Origin: Plutella xylostella
Lineage: Eukaryota > Arthropoda > Insecta > Lepidoptera > Plutellidae
DNA: 64,000 bases
Assembly: GCF_932276165.1 (NCBI RefSeq)
Contig: NC_064006.1
Coordinates: 8,322,501 to 8,386,500, forward strand
Reading direction: 5' to 3'
The notes below the pieces were generated by a model. The model worked only from the letters and a program-made list of their open reading frames with translations, did not search any database and was not told the DNA's origin. The translations under genes and the position numbers were made by a program. Positions 1 through 12,300 of this stretch are shown in pieces (the stretch's first letter is position 1; every line of letters starts with the position of its first letter).

Positions 1-3000
1 ACAACAGCGACAGCGGCCAGACCATAGACTACTCTAACTCTAATCATACCAGAAACAATCTTGTAAAAGTACTATAAAAATACTACAGATGTCAGGAGTT
101 GAATTTCTAAAGCAAAATAGGGTTGTGCTCTGAGATGCGCAGCGAATAGTGCTTATCGATAATTTTATTCCTTAGTTATTGTATGTGTATATGGAAAAAA
201 CAATTTTATACCTTGGATTCCTGAAAGCATCTCTACGATTATTATTTAAGTAAAATAGTTACTTTTCAGTAAGCATAAATTTCTTTGTAATAAATTATGG
301 TAGTCATATTATCATAACTATCATAAATAAAAGTAGTTAGCCTTCCTATCTGTTTTATGTAATACTTACCCGCCTACCATTAATAAAAAATATATTTAAA
401 GTATAGTATTGGTATATTAAGTATAGTATTTACGCCTTTTGCACACGAAAAAAGGAACACTACGCGAAAGAAAAAAAAATACCTAGTTAGTTTACTTGTT
501 CACATGATATTGAAAAAAAACTTTAGTATGTACCTACTGTCGAGTGATTTTTATATTTCAACAAATTACCGCTGCACAATAATTAACAACACAATATAGT
601 GATGACCGATACGGGGTCAAGCAAGAATGACGCACCGTGCAAGAATGAGATAGGTAGGTACGTAATGACGTCATTAAAGAGAATTTTGATGGTTTTATAC
701 CAAAATTACCGAATATTAAAAAAGTTTCAATGAGTTATTGACTTAAATATGTTATGCGTGTTCTTTTATTTCTATATCGTTAGGTACTTCATTAGGGAAC
801 AGAGAAAAAAAGCGTTTCAAGCGGTTCTTTTTTTGTTAAGCCCGACGATTGAACTGCAGGTTGGCCATAAGAAATCAGTATAATTAAATAACCAAACGAC
901 AGTAACGATACAATTCATACAATACTCGTTTGATTCGTATTGACGAGTACCTACCTTACCTACTGATGGATAAGGCTGATTGAAGACAGCCATAGAAAAT
1001 CAATAATTAAATGGGCTTATTTGATTCATCTTGAGGAGTTTTTTTCTAAAGTATTTAGATGGTAACGAGAGTCTGATGATGGATTTGGAAGATGGCCATG
1101 GGAACTCAACAGTGTATCAGTGTTACCTACGTGTTTGCTAAAATGAAATTCTCAATTAGCACGTATAATTGGATGGATTATTATCAAAATTACAGATTAC
1201 TTTCCTAGTTGGTAGTTTACATAAAAAGAAGACAAAACGAAGTTGGTAGGTAGTTAGAGTAAACCATCGTCAAAAGCAAGTCCGCATTGAAAAGTATTGG
1301 ATATTCAACAAAAACAAAGTGTCCAAGTCCATTGTGATATTTTAACAAGACCAGTAAGTATCTAGGTGTATAGCACGTAGTGATATTGAGTAGGTAATGT
1401 GGTCAACGTATTACTCACACATCGTTTCACTTGTTCACTCAATCTTGAGTCACTATGTTCGTACTTAGTTTAGTAGGTACCTAAGAGATTAAAATAAACG
1501 CAAATCAATGCAAACTATCATAACATTGTATAAGAACAGAAAGTATAATAATATTTATTTACTTATGTTACATTGTGTTGTGTGATAAAATAACATTAAA
1601 AGGTGAAAAAATAAGTACTTTTTAATTAAATTCCCTTGCCCATCTGCCATTTTTTATGACATAAAGATACGTTATCTGTTAAATTATAGTAAAACATGCT
1701 CAAACAAAACATCTAATAGCGGCAATTAAGTACAAAATTCGTGTCAAATCATAACTTTATGTAGGTATACATGGACATGACAAACATTAAAATCATATTA
1801 AAAGTAGGTAGGTAAGTAGGTACTACTAATCAGTAATAACGGTTTTAAATGGCGTCGAAAGGAATAGTAAGTAGTATCAACATTAATATTTTTGATTAAA
1901 CTGTCGCTAACAGTTATTCCTAACAGCAATTAATCGCAAACTTTTGGCTTCTTAAATAAATCATCGTAATATTACCAGATAGGTATATCGAATACTTTAT
2001 GTTGATCCTATTATTAGAAAATGTCATAATAATATATTATTATTGTTAATATTTTCTACCTTGTAACCGAATTATTTAAAGGGTAAGTGCTTTCTATTTA
2101 TAAGTTAATGTTACGGGTATCGTACCGTCTCCATTCTGCTGAAACAGAACAAAAAACTTAAGTATGTAATCTAATTTAGTGTTTATTTACACAACGAACG
2201 TTGCCAAAATCAGTGCATTGACCTTTTTCGGTCGTTTCATACCAAGTTATTTTTTGAAAACATATTACAATATTATGTAGGCACCTTCATACCGAAGTAT
2301 TCCACTTGGTCTTCAATGTGTGTTTTGTGATATCTCTAACTCTGGCAAAAAACCTTCAAAAACCAGGCAAAAAATCTTAGAGGATGCCGATATCCTGCTG
2401 TGGTCTATTATTTATTCAAGTATTTAAGAAGATACATTATGTGTGTATATGTATCACAATGCGATCCGTAATGAACATATTGTAGTACGAATATGGTTAT
2501 CAGCCTATAATCGGATTTCCATACCGGCTACTACCGGTCGGCAAAGGTAAGGACTCTCTTGACCTCCTTACCTAAATATGGTATACTTTTGTAAGGCTAT
2601 CAGGCTTTTGCGCTCACTTGAAACTCGTTATCTTTTTGGTTTTTATATGTAGGTGCTCCTGTATTTTAAATATTCTTACCTTGCCATTTAAGTAGGTATA
2701 TTGGGTCATGCCCATTTTTATTTTCTCTCTGTATTTTTGATTACTTATGTACTACTTGTGTTTTTTTTTTCAGAAAGAATCGAATAATAATTTTAATCTA
2801 ACTATAGGTACCTACCCTACTTTCATGCCTACCACATAAATAGTTACAAAGCTGAAGAGTGATTTGATAGATGTAGCAGTAGACACATCCTGTCGTATAT
2901 GTATATTTAGAACTAGCTGTTCTTGACTGTTCATGGTGGTATTTTATGACATACTTTTATCATACTTTAAGCATAGGTAGTTATATCGGCAGTCATATTC

Positions 3001-3100
3001 AAGAGCAAATAAAGAGATTGATTCTTTAAAATGTAGTGTAGTAGTTAGGTACATAGAGAAACCCAAGGAGCAGCATAGCTAATTATTTTCAATTTACTCC
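1..3100. other. AT-rich intergenic DNA, no gene seen
   Basis: No reading frame with splice-supported coding character is seen on either strand. The stretch is AT-rich with scattered TAGGTA/TACCTA motifs and one palindromic AATGACGTCATTA site near 665-680, which on its own is not evidence of function. Confidence 0.6.
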
Positions 3101-3119
3101 AGAGCACTCTAGACTATAC

Positions 3120-3400
3120 CCACGTCATCTGGGCACCAGCCCGAGCAAGATTAATGCGACAGTCGTCGGCAATCACTTTACTACATCAGCCATTTGAGCG
3201 TCGCCGTCCCACACAAGGCGGCCGCTCACTTAGTTTACACACAACTCTGTGTTTGCTCTACCGTTTTCGCTGGAAACAGTTTAAATTTAGAATTTCTGTC
3301 GGCCCTAGTTGGACGAAATGTGCCCGCTGCATTTTCCCAGTGATCGTTGACGCCTGTGGTGATTGTTCTTTTAGTGATCGAAGTTAAATTTGTGCCAATT
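3120..3400. other. GC-richer island, possible untranslated exon or promoter
   Basis: Base composition rises sharply against the AT-rich flanks. An open frame of 77 codons exists on the plus strand but resembles nothing I know. It could be an upstream untranslated exon of the plus-strand shootin-like gene that starts 3 kb downstream; no clear donor site anchors this. Confidence 0.2.
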
Positions 3401-3515
3401 CGTTTTTTTATGTGTGCTGCGCAGTGAAATGTTGTTTGTTACCGAAGCACCTACACTGTTTTCTTAAAATTAAAATTCCCAGTTACTATAGCAGAAATCT
3501 AAAAGTAGGTACATA

Positions 3516-5106
3516 CACTGTCGGGCAATGAAATAGTTCCACCGACAAAATGCCGACAAACACCTTAATATCTCCTAAGATATAGAACCTAGCTTCATGA
3601 ATTAAAAAGTTTAATGAAATATAGTTTATTATGCAAACATTTTAAAATGCAAACTCTTTTTAATAGTATTATTTTCGAAGCCATGGATAAAAAAAGAAAA
3701 GAAGGAAAAATTTTGTGTTTGAAAATGTTGGAAAACATTTGTTTCCTTTTTAGTTTTGCTTTTTATTTCATTCTTTTTTTTGTCGTTGTGAATGAATTAT
3801 AAAATTGTAAAGTCTTACGGCTCTCGTACCCATAAATCATGCCTGTAACACGCGAGGATTGTGTGAGAATCATCACCATGGTGGAAATGGGAACCAGCCA
3901 AAGAAATGTGGCCAGAATAATGGGTGTGACTCATAATACTGTACGACGAGTGATCTAAAGGTTTAGGGAGACTGGATTAAACCTGAGAAGACCAGGTACT
4001 GGCAAGCCAAGGTGCATAACAGTCAGAAAAGATCGATTCATTGCGGAAATCATGTTAAGAAATCGACATCAGACGGGAGTAACCGTTCAACAGCAACTTC
4101 TACAAGTTCGAAGGGAGCCAATAAGCGAGTGGACAGTCAGGAGACGTCTTGCCGAAAGAAGATTAAAGCTTTACAGGCCAGCAAATGGCCCAAAACTGGA
4201 ACGGCATCATAAAGTTGCCCGATTGCGATACGCCCGTGATCATACAGAATGGTGTGAGGACGAATGGGGCTGAGTGATGATCTCAGATGAGTCACAATTT
4301 ATGCTGTACCATCATGATGGCAGGAAAAGAGTGTACCGACAACCAGGAGAACGTTTTTCACAAGTATGTTTTGAAGAAAAAGTGGCACACGGCAAAGGCA
4401 GCTTTCACGTGTGGGCGGGTATCTCTGCAGAGGGTCGAACAGCGTTAGTTTCAATCGAGAACGGGGTCCTAACTACTGTGAGATACATCAATGAGGTCCT
4501 CAATGAACATGCTGGTCCGTTTTTGGTCAATATGGGCGAGAATGCCATGTTCATGCACGATAATGCACGGGCGCACACTGCTCAAGTTGTAAATGAGTAT
4601 CTTCATGACGTAGGAATCCACAAAATGAAGTGGCCAGCAAGGAGCCCCGATTTGAATCCCATTGAGTATGCTTGGGATGAGCTTGACCGACGTGTGAGAG
4701 ACCGAGATCCACCTCCAATTACACTTCGTGGCTTGAAAGACGCGCTCATCAAAGAACGGGAGAACATTCCTCAGCATATGATGAAGAATCTGGTATTCAG
4801 CATGCCCAATCGCGTAGAAGCTGTATTGATAGCACATGGAGGAAACACCAAGTACTGAGTTATCAAAATACCACGTTTACACCTAATAAACGCATAATTA
4901 CAGATTTTGTTTTATTTGCCAAATGCTCCATTTTTTTAAAACATTTAATTTAAATTTTTATTACATTATTTAAGTTTTTACATGGGAATATTCTGATGCG
5001 CAATTAAATATTCTCCAATATTGCAGAAGGCGTCATTAAGCTAGAATTTTTCGTTTCGGAGTAATTTGGTATTATATCAGTGGAACTATTTCATTGCCCG
5101 GCAGTG
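3516..5106 (+). mobile_element. Tc1-like DNA transposon, nearly intact
   Basis: A 1,591-bp element is flanked by TA on both sides (3514-3515 and 5107-5108), the usual target of the Tc1/mariner superfamily. Its terminal inverted repeats of 27 bp (3516-3542 and 5080-5106) begin CACTG and differ at one position. The single internal gene is a DD34E transposase broken by two stop codons. The close match of the two ends suggests fairly recent insertion. A deleted relative sits at 29583-29815. Confidence 0.93.
3839..4858 (+). pseudogene. Tc1-family transposase, two in-frame stops
   Basis: A 339-codon frame runs from ATG 3839 to TGA 4856-4858, the usual length for Tc1 transposases. The N-terminal part holds a helix-turn-helix (VARIMGVTHNTVRRVI) and a basic PGTGKPR stretch. 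The catalytic triad is visible: Asp in ISDESQF (codon 150), Asp in MHDNARAH (codon 241) and Glu in NPIEYAW (codon 276), with 34 residues between the last two. Stops at 3956-3958 (TAA, codon 40) and 4271-4273 (TGA, codon 145) interrupt the frame; no frameshift is seen. The part downstream of the second stop remains open with the whole DDE core. It would cut and paste the surrounding element if it were intact; as it stands it should be inactive. Confidence 0.93.
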
Positions 5107-6093
5107 TATTAAATAAAGTATTTTAGCCATTATTATTAAACTTTAATGCTCAATCTGATTCTGTAATGTTTCATCAAAATTAAACCGCAAATGTTTAATA
5201 GTATAGTCGTTCGTTCATATCTAGCTGAAAATTAAGTGATCCCTTGACCGCCCCCGCAGGATATTACGTAGGTTGGTAGGTGATTATTGCATGTAAATTG
5301 TAAAGCTCTAAATATATTAATGTGTAAGTAATTAAAAAGAGTTAAAGTACTATAAGTAATAAAAATGATGAATTACCTACTTAAATAAAAAACAATCCAT
5401 AATATAATAATAAATACTTACACAATTATAAAGTAAGTACATACTTAAGGTAACTTAGTACATATTAATTGAAAAATACATTTATAAAGCTTAAAGGCTA
5501 CCTTTATACCTACTTAAAGGTGTGTTAATGGAATAAACATCGAATAAATTAACAAAAACATCAAGCATGCTACTGTTTACCAATTAGATTTTAAAAAATG
5601 TCTAAAAAAACTATTCTATAACACACATGTAGTAGACATCACCATGCGTAAACAAAAAGCGTAAACATTGAACCTAATGACTCACAAAGACGATGTTTCA
5701 TTATTCATTATCATAAACACGAAGTTATTTAGTTCCACACTAACTCTTGATCATATAACACGTATAAATACATTTGCTGTACAATATATTTCAATATTAG
5801 TTAAGTTAAATATTTTTTATCCTCTAACAGACGTTCAAGGCTGTTGTTATTGAGTGAAGGCGTATGACACAGATACCGTGCTGCGTACCGAGACCGAGGA
5901 CCTACTCGAATGTTTCCGATATTTTCCTTAACGCTCGAGAACAAAGAAATACTAGTTACAAAATTATAAACACTTTCCAATAAGCGACGCGCCAGCCTGT
6001 TGATACAACCACGTGTACGGAACTATACATACGTGAAAACGTGAGACGATGCGATTGCCCGACGCGCGCGTATGATAAAAATCGAATGCAAAA

Positions 6094-6370
6094 ATGATTA
6101 AAAGGAACGGCGATAATGTATTTGCGATCGCGTCGAGCGGCAATCAGTGCCCGGCCAGAAGCGCTGCCGCCGTCTCGCTCTGTCCCGGAGCTAGTCCCGT
6201 CGTCACGAGGATCCCGCAGCCGCGCGCCGCCAGGATGCCGCCGCCCGCGGACCCAGAACACAACTCCAAGGAAGCCAACATCGCCCTGAGCACATACGTC
6301 GAGAAATGGAAAAACAAATACGAGGAGGCTGATAGAAAACACAAAGCATGCCTTCTCAAAAACGAAAAAG
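6094..6370 (+). CDS. shootin-like exon 1 with alternative upstream start
   Basis: The first coding exon ends at the donor GTAGGT (6371). Two in-frame ATGs are possible, 6094 and 6235. The preferred start gives MPPPADPEHNSKEAN, which leads straight into the coiled coil; the 47 extra residues from 6094 are low-complexity and GC-rich, as expected of 5' UTR. An E-box-like CACGTG lies at about 6011-6016 upstream. No acceptor was recognised just upstream, so this may be the transcript's first exon. Confidence 0.55.
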
Positions 6371-9300
6371 GTAGGTTTCATTGAATTTTATCCGTAAATT
6401 TAATTTCAAAATACGTCTTGTACCTTTGCGCATGCTCCAACACAGGCACCCTCCCACTTAATCGTGTGCAAAAAAATAAAGGACGAGATCCTATTCGTCC
6501 GTGTGTTTGTGGGATTATGAGAAATGATAACCTGTTGCACACATTACACATTAAATATTCATAAACTTTACTGCTCGAGTTCCAAAGAAATTTATTTCAT
6601 CTGTTCAACAAACTTTTAGTACTTAATACCAGTTAGGTACTACTTGCCAGTGCCTGCCTTATTATATTTTTTATCTTTGCCCTTAAAAATACATTCTTTA
6701 AAAATATCGATAACTAAAATTTTTGTATCAACTGTAAACACATCCTTATTTGTTAATATTTTTTTCGAACTGTCAAAACAAAAACAAAGGTCAATCAAAA
6801 ATCAAAACGTCAAAACAAAACTTTCTACTTTGATGAACGCTTTTTTGTTATTTTAATACTTTTTGGTTTGTTATTCAGCGGTTATTATTGTTAAAATTTA
6901 TATTTAGTGTAATTTAGAGCTGTTATAAGTACCTAGCGAAGCTTCTACCACTAGACCACAGAGGCAGTCAGGCATGACCCAGAGGTCCCGGGTTCGATTC
7001 CCGGGTGGGACCATCAATTTGTGTTTCTAAATTGTGGTTTCAAGTTTGGTTAGGACATAGAAGGCTGATCACCTGATGTCCGAAACAGTGAAACGATCCA
7101 TGCTGTCGGATGGGCATGTAAAGCAGTCGGTCCTGCGCCTAGCTCTCTCCAGTCGTGTCGGTCAATCCGTCCCATTGGGTTATGAGAGTGATGGAACAGA
7201 GAGTGCTCCTGTGTTCTGCGCACACACTTGGGCACTATAATCTACTCCTGCGTAGATGGCTGATCTCAATTGAGATTGGCCGCCGTGGTCGAAATTCGGC
7301 TAGGAGGACATTATTATTATTATTATTAAGTACCTAAATGTATTTGAAATATATTAATCTAGAAATGGTCCAGTGTTGGCGAAGGTACGCATTTATTTTC
7401 ATTAATTTATTGTTTATACATTTATTGTTTTTTGCCTCCCAAGACGCAGAAATAACATAACCATAGTTATCCTGTCTGAATAATTAGATTAACAAAGTTC
7501 TTCCTCCGTAAGAACTTGATTGTGGATATCTTACTACTCTATAAATAAGATATTTCAACATGCAATTCCTGAGTATTGGTTCTATACATACAGTTCAGTT
7601 AGTTATTAGTTTCCCCTTGTTTAGTCATAAATAAATTCCTTGTAATCTTTATTTATCACTGTTTCTTATTGATAAATATGATAAGTTGTGAGTAAATGGC
7701 GTGTCATATTATTATATCTACCTCATGTTATGAAATTGTGACATGATAACTGATTAGCAAATTGCCAAATTAGGTGTAGAGTTAGTTATCTTTTGTTATT
7801 GTTGTGATAATTATCTAAAACTGTATTTTATAAATAGACTAGCCTGCAAGCTCGCTTTGCCCTAAGTCGCGATAGGATCTGTCTTAGGTCCTTCTCTTGG
7901 TTCTTATCTATAAGTCATAGGAGGGTAGGCTGGATATGGTACTGGAACAAACACTCAACCTTACACACTATTTCCTATGCTAAGTGCGAGAACCTATGCA
8001 AGGTGGTAGATGACTATCGACAAATAATTTTAAAATTTTACGTCGATTAAACCATTTGAATTTGAATTTGAATTCCCGCAGCCTGAGACGATCATGCTCA
8101 ATGTCAATCTGTTGATATTTACACATAAGGAAATACTTAGTTTAACATAGAAATAGGCATATGTAGGATTAATTGAATACACAATTTTTATTGTATAAAA
8201 ACATTTAATTGCTAACTATAAACCAGCAGCAATAGGCACAGAAACACTGCTTAAACCAAATAATTAAAACTCAATCAAACACTACCGACATCACAAACCA
8301 TTATCTATAACTGTTCTATTATTTGAAATAATCAATGCAACAAGAAAAATCCCAATTTTTTTCCACCGCCATCTACCAACAGTCACAAATACTTTCTCAA
8401 CCAAAAAAAACACCAAAAAACCTCAAACCACATTTTCTCACAAGCATATTTTTTCTCCAACACTTTACACCTCAACCTCATTTCCCTCCTTTCTATTTCC
8501 AGCCAGGCGCGACGCCACGGAGCTGCAGCGCCGCTGCAACATCGTCACAGAAGAACGGAACCACCTGGAGGCCGAGCTGAGAGAAAGAGAGAGAGAACTG
8601 AACAAGCTGAGACAGGTGTCGGAGAAGCTGTTTGCCGAGTACCAGCAGCTCAAGAACCAACATGAGGTTGACGCTGGGGTCATGCAGAAGTGAGTCTCGT
8701 TTTGTTTGGAGTAGAATCTATGGATATAATCAGTCTGTGATTGTTCACTGCTGGGGGTAGGTCTCTCTTTTTTATAATCTTCTTTATTGAAACCAATTTA
8801 AAATAAGAATATTCCACAATAATATTGTCAATCCCAAATTCCCAACTATGAATACTATGATATGAATCATAATGTTTGTTACTCATGTTAAAATGAGGAG
8901 GGAGAGATAATTGCATCCTCACTAGGTATATACCTGGGTACTCTACTACCTAGGCATTCAACCAGCTCTAGCTAGATAGTTCAGGTAGGGTATTCATTCA
9001 TCATACTGATGCTATAAAGGCAGGTCCCTGTTAGGAAAAGGTGTATATCCTAGGAGGCTTAATTTATTTTCGTAGTGAAAAAGTTTGTGCGAAACTACGC
9101 ACTATTATGAGAGTAGAAATGTTGACTACATTTCTTCCGCAAGTAATTAAATACTCTTATTTGAATGTGAATCAGAACTGATATAGTCATACGATTTGTC
9201 GGAATATTAAACTCTCGCCACCTACCACTTTATATGCTAATATTTAACATTTATAGACAGTCTTTGTTTATGTTATAGCGATTATCATTTAAACGATTAT

Positions 9301-12300
9301 TGGATTGCACAAGGAATTTGAATATGAATAATTGAGTAAAAGAACAAGTTTTTACATAATTTCAGTAACAATATTATTGTGGGTATATAATTTAAATGAT
9401 TGTTTATGCTTCAAAATAGGGTTCTTTCCTCAAATTGAGTATGAAGCTATCTTACCTTATTTGTATGTACAATACATGTGTACTGATGCATACTTTGTGT
9501 ACCTACCTAATTAATTACTCCATTGTTTTCCATAAAAGGTATTTTCAATGCTGACTGTTTATCATCACTGCACCTAAATTGATAAAAACCCTACTTACTG
9601 AGACAGAATCGCTATGACCATGAAATGTTTGTTTTTATGTGCCTATTTTTGTATGCGTTGTATACTTGCCTAATCCCTGCAACTCACCTGTGACCACAAT
9701 CACAACAAATCAATGGTTTCAATGGTTGCCCCACGTTACATTTGTCTATTCGTAGTGTTCATTCGAGAAATCTTCATCTACATCATATCAAAATGAAGGT
9801 TTTCTGTAGGTCGAATGTAACCCAAGACCCTAGTAGAGGTATAGTCTATAGCAGGAAGATAGATCAACTTATGTGCTCACATCACATTGTAATAAATACT
9901 TACGTTTGTTTTCCATTGTGACCCGAGAGAAAGTGATTATTGGTTATTTTGCTAAAACCAACCAGCCACCAGACTAAATTGCTAATAACTTATGCAGAAT
10001 TATTCATTGGGGAGAATTTCGCATTTAGCCATTGACTTCTGCAGTTTTAATCTAGCCATTATATTGAACACTTGGTTGTTGTCTTGTCTGTGAAATAAGT
10101 TTTATATTATAAAACGTTATCAATAATAAAATTGGCTTTCTTTAGTTGGTCTTCTAATGTTACTGTTCAGTGAGACTACTAATTGTGATGTCAAAATGTA
10201 AGTCTTTGTTTAAAATGCATATATTTTATTTTATAAGTCTCGTATACAGGGTGATGAAAAAGTGACTGAAAAGGGGTTGACTCGGGAGGTATTCAGAATG
10301 ACCCCCAGATTCACCCGTATGTGCTGTGCTTATGTTATGTGCTGCCGAAACCTTCATTATTCGTAATTCTTTATTCGCGTGATCTGAACTATGTACTACG
10401 CTATTCTAAGTTTGATATCACCGTGTACCGTCATCTTTCATGTTCCCATTTTACGCAACGATATTTCATTACGAACTACATGGAGTGTCAGTGCAAAAAA
10501 ACGTCTCAACAAATAAATAACACCCCCTTTTCTACCAATAAGCCCTTATTTTGAATTAGTTCGGTTAGAAATATCGTTTATTCTACAAAACTTTTATTCC
10601 TCATCCTAAATGATGGCCGTAAAAGATGGTAGCATATTGTGACATTGGGTGAATATGGTATTGGGGAAATTGTAAATACTGTATATGTATAATGTAATCT
10701 TATTATTACTATAAACCCCTTCTCTATCCCCCCAGGGTTATGCAACAAGCCGGCGAGTGGTACAAGCAGAACAAGCAGCTGAAGCGACGCAGCACCGCCC
10801 TGCTGCAGGCGCTCCCGCCCAGCGCCGTGGACATAGACCTCACCGACTCCGGCGACAGCGGTGAGTGTCTAACAGCTGTCTAACACGTGTCTAACACTGA
10901 TGAACAGAACAAGCAGCTGAAGCGCAGGCCCTCCCGCCCAGTGGAGATAGACCTCACCGACTCCAGCGACAGCGGTGAGTGTCTAACAGCTATCTAACAC
11001 GTGTCTAACACTGATGAACAGAACAAGCAGCTGAAGCGCAGGCCCTCCCGCCCAGTGGAGATAGACCTCACCGACTCCAGCGACAGCGGTGAGTGTCTAA
11101 CAGCTGTCTAACACGTGTCTAACACTGATGAACAGAACAAGCAGCTGAAGCGCAGGCCCTCCCGCCCAGTGGAGATAGACCTCACCGACTCCAGCGACAG
11201 CGGTGAGTGTCTAACAGCTGTCTAACACGTGTCTAACACTGATGAACAGAACAAGCAGCTGAAGCGCAGGCCCTCCCGCCCAGTGGAGATAGACCTCACC
11301 GACTCCAGCGACAGCGGTGAGTGTCTAACAGCTGTCTAACACGTGTCTAACACTGATGAACAGAACAAGCAGCTGAAGCGCAGGCCCTCCCGCCCAGCGC
11401 CGTGGAGATAGACCTCACCGACTCCAGCGACAGCGGTGAGTGTCCTTAACTGCGTTCCCAGTAGGCAAACTGTTCGCCCGTTATAGGCGCGAGTACCGCT
11501 GCAAATTGCGTAGAGCCAGTGGATATTTGGAATGCAGCCTAGCAATAGAACATGAAAGCAGAATCCCCGAGAGAACCTGATCTGCCTATTAGTGCGATGC
11601 CGCTAGTGTGAAGGGTGTGTGTTAAAGTCAAAGTCAAATGTTTTATTCATCGTATAAATATAAAAATTTCTGATGAACGCCAATTTTTACAAACTATACT
11701 TGTGTCGTTGCGTTATCACTGCGTCGACTGAGCTGAGGCGACGCTCCATCGTTCTACATATACGAACGTATCTGAACGACCTCCCTGGCGAAATTAACGT
11801 CTATGATCATACCTATTATACAAATATGTATGTATATATTGAAACGGCTATCGCTGGATCGTCACATAGAGTTTGATAGCATATTGATGCCTACTATTCC
11901 TTAATTTACATAATTAATATTGCTCCCATCCCCATTCCAGTATCAGACGCGAGCACCAACGAAGAGATCGAGTTCCTCAAGCAGACAGTCTCCTCCCTCA
12001 GCCGCCAGGTGGCGGAACTACAGACGCAGCTCGAGGCGGCACAGTTACAAGAGTTCGAGGCTCAACAGCAACTTGTCACGGTTACTGAGGTCAGTACATG
12101 AATTGCATAACAAACAATATTGGTCCCAACATCGAGCCTTGTGGAAAACCTGCACTTACAGGACCAGCTAGCCTAGGCTCAACAGCAGCTGGTCACGGTT
12201 ATGGCGGTCAGTTTTCTCTGAGGCACATAGTACCTACTCCTACATGTATGATGTAGATAAGAAAGACAGATGCTCCTAAAATCGAGCCTTGAGGAACACC

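Noticed and set aside
6948..7012. tRNA gene
   Set aside because: Only the B-box half is in the right orientation, and a long body plus ATT tail follow; it is a SINE head.
10905..11360. Functional cassette exons for the 114-bp units
   Set aside because: Not claimed: each 67-nt segment would shift the frame and the acceptors are weak; kept only as a hypothesis for transcript data.
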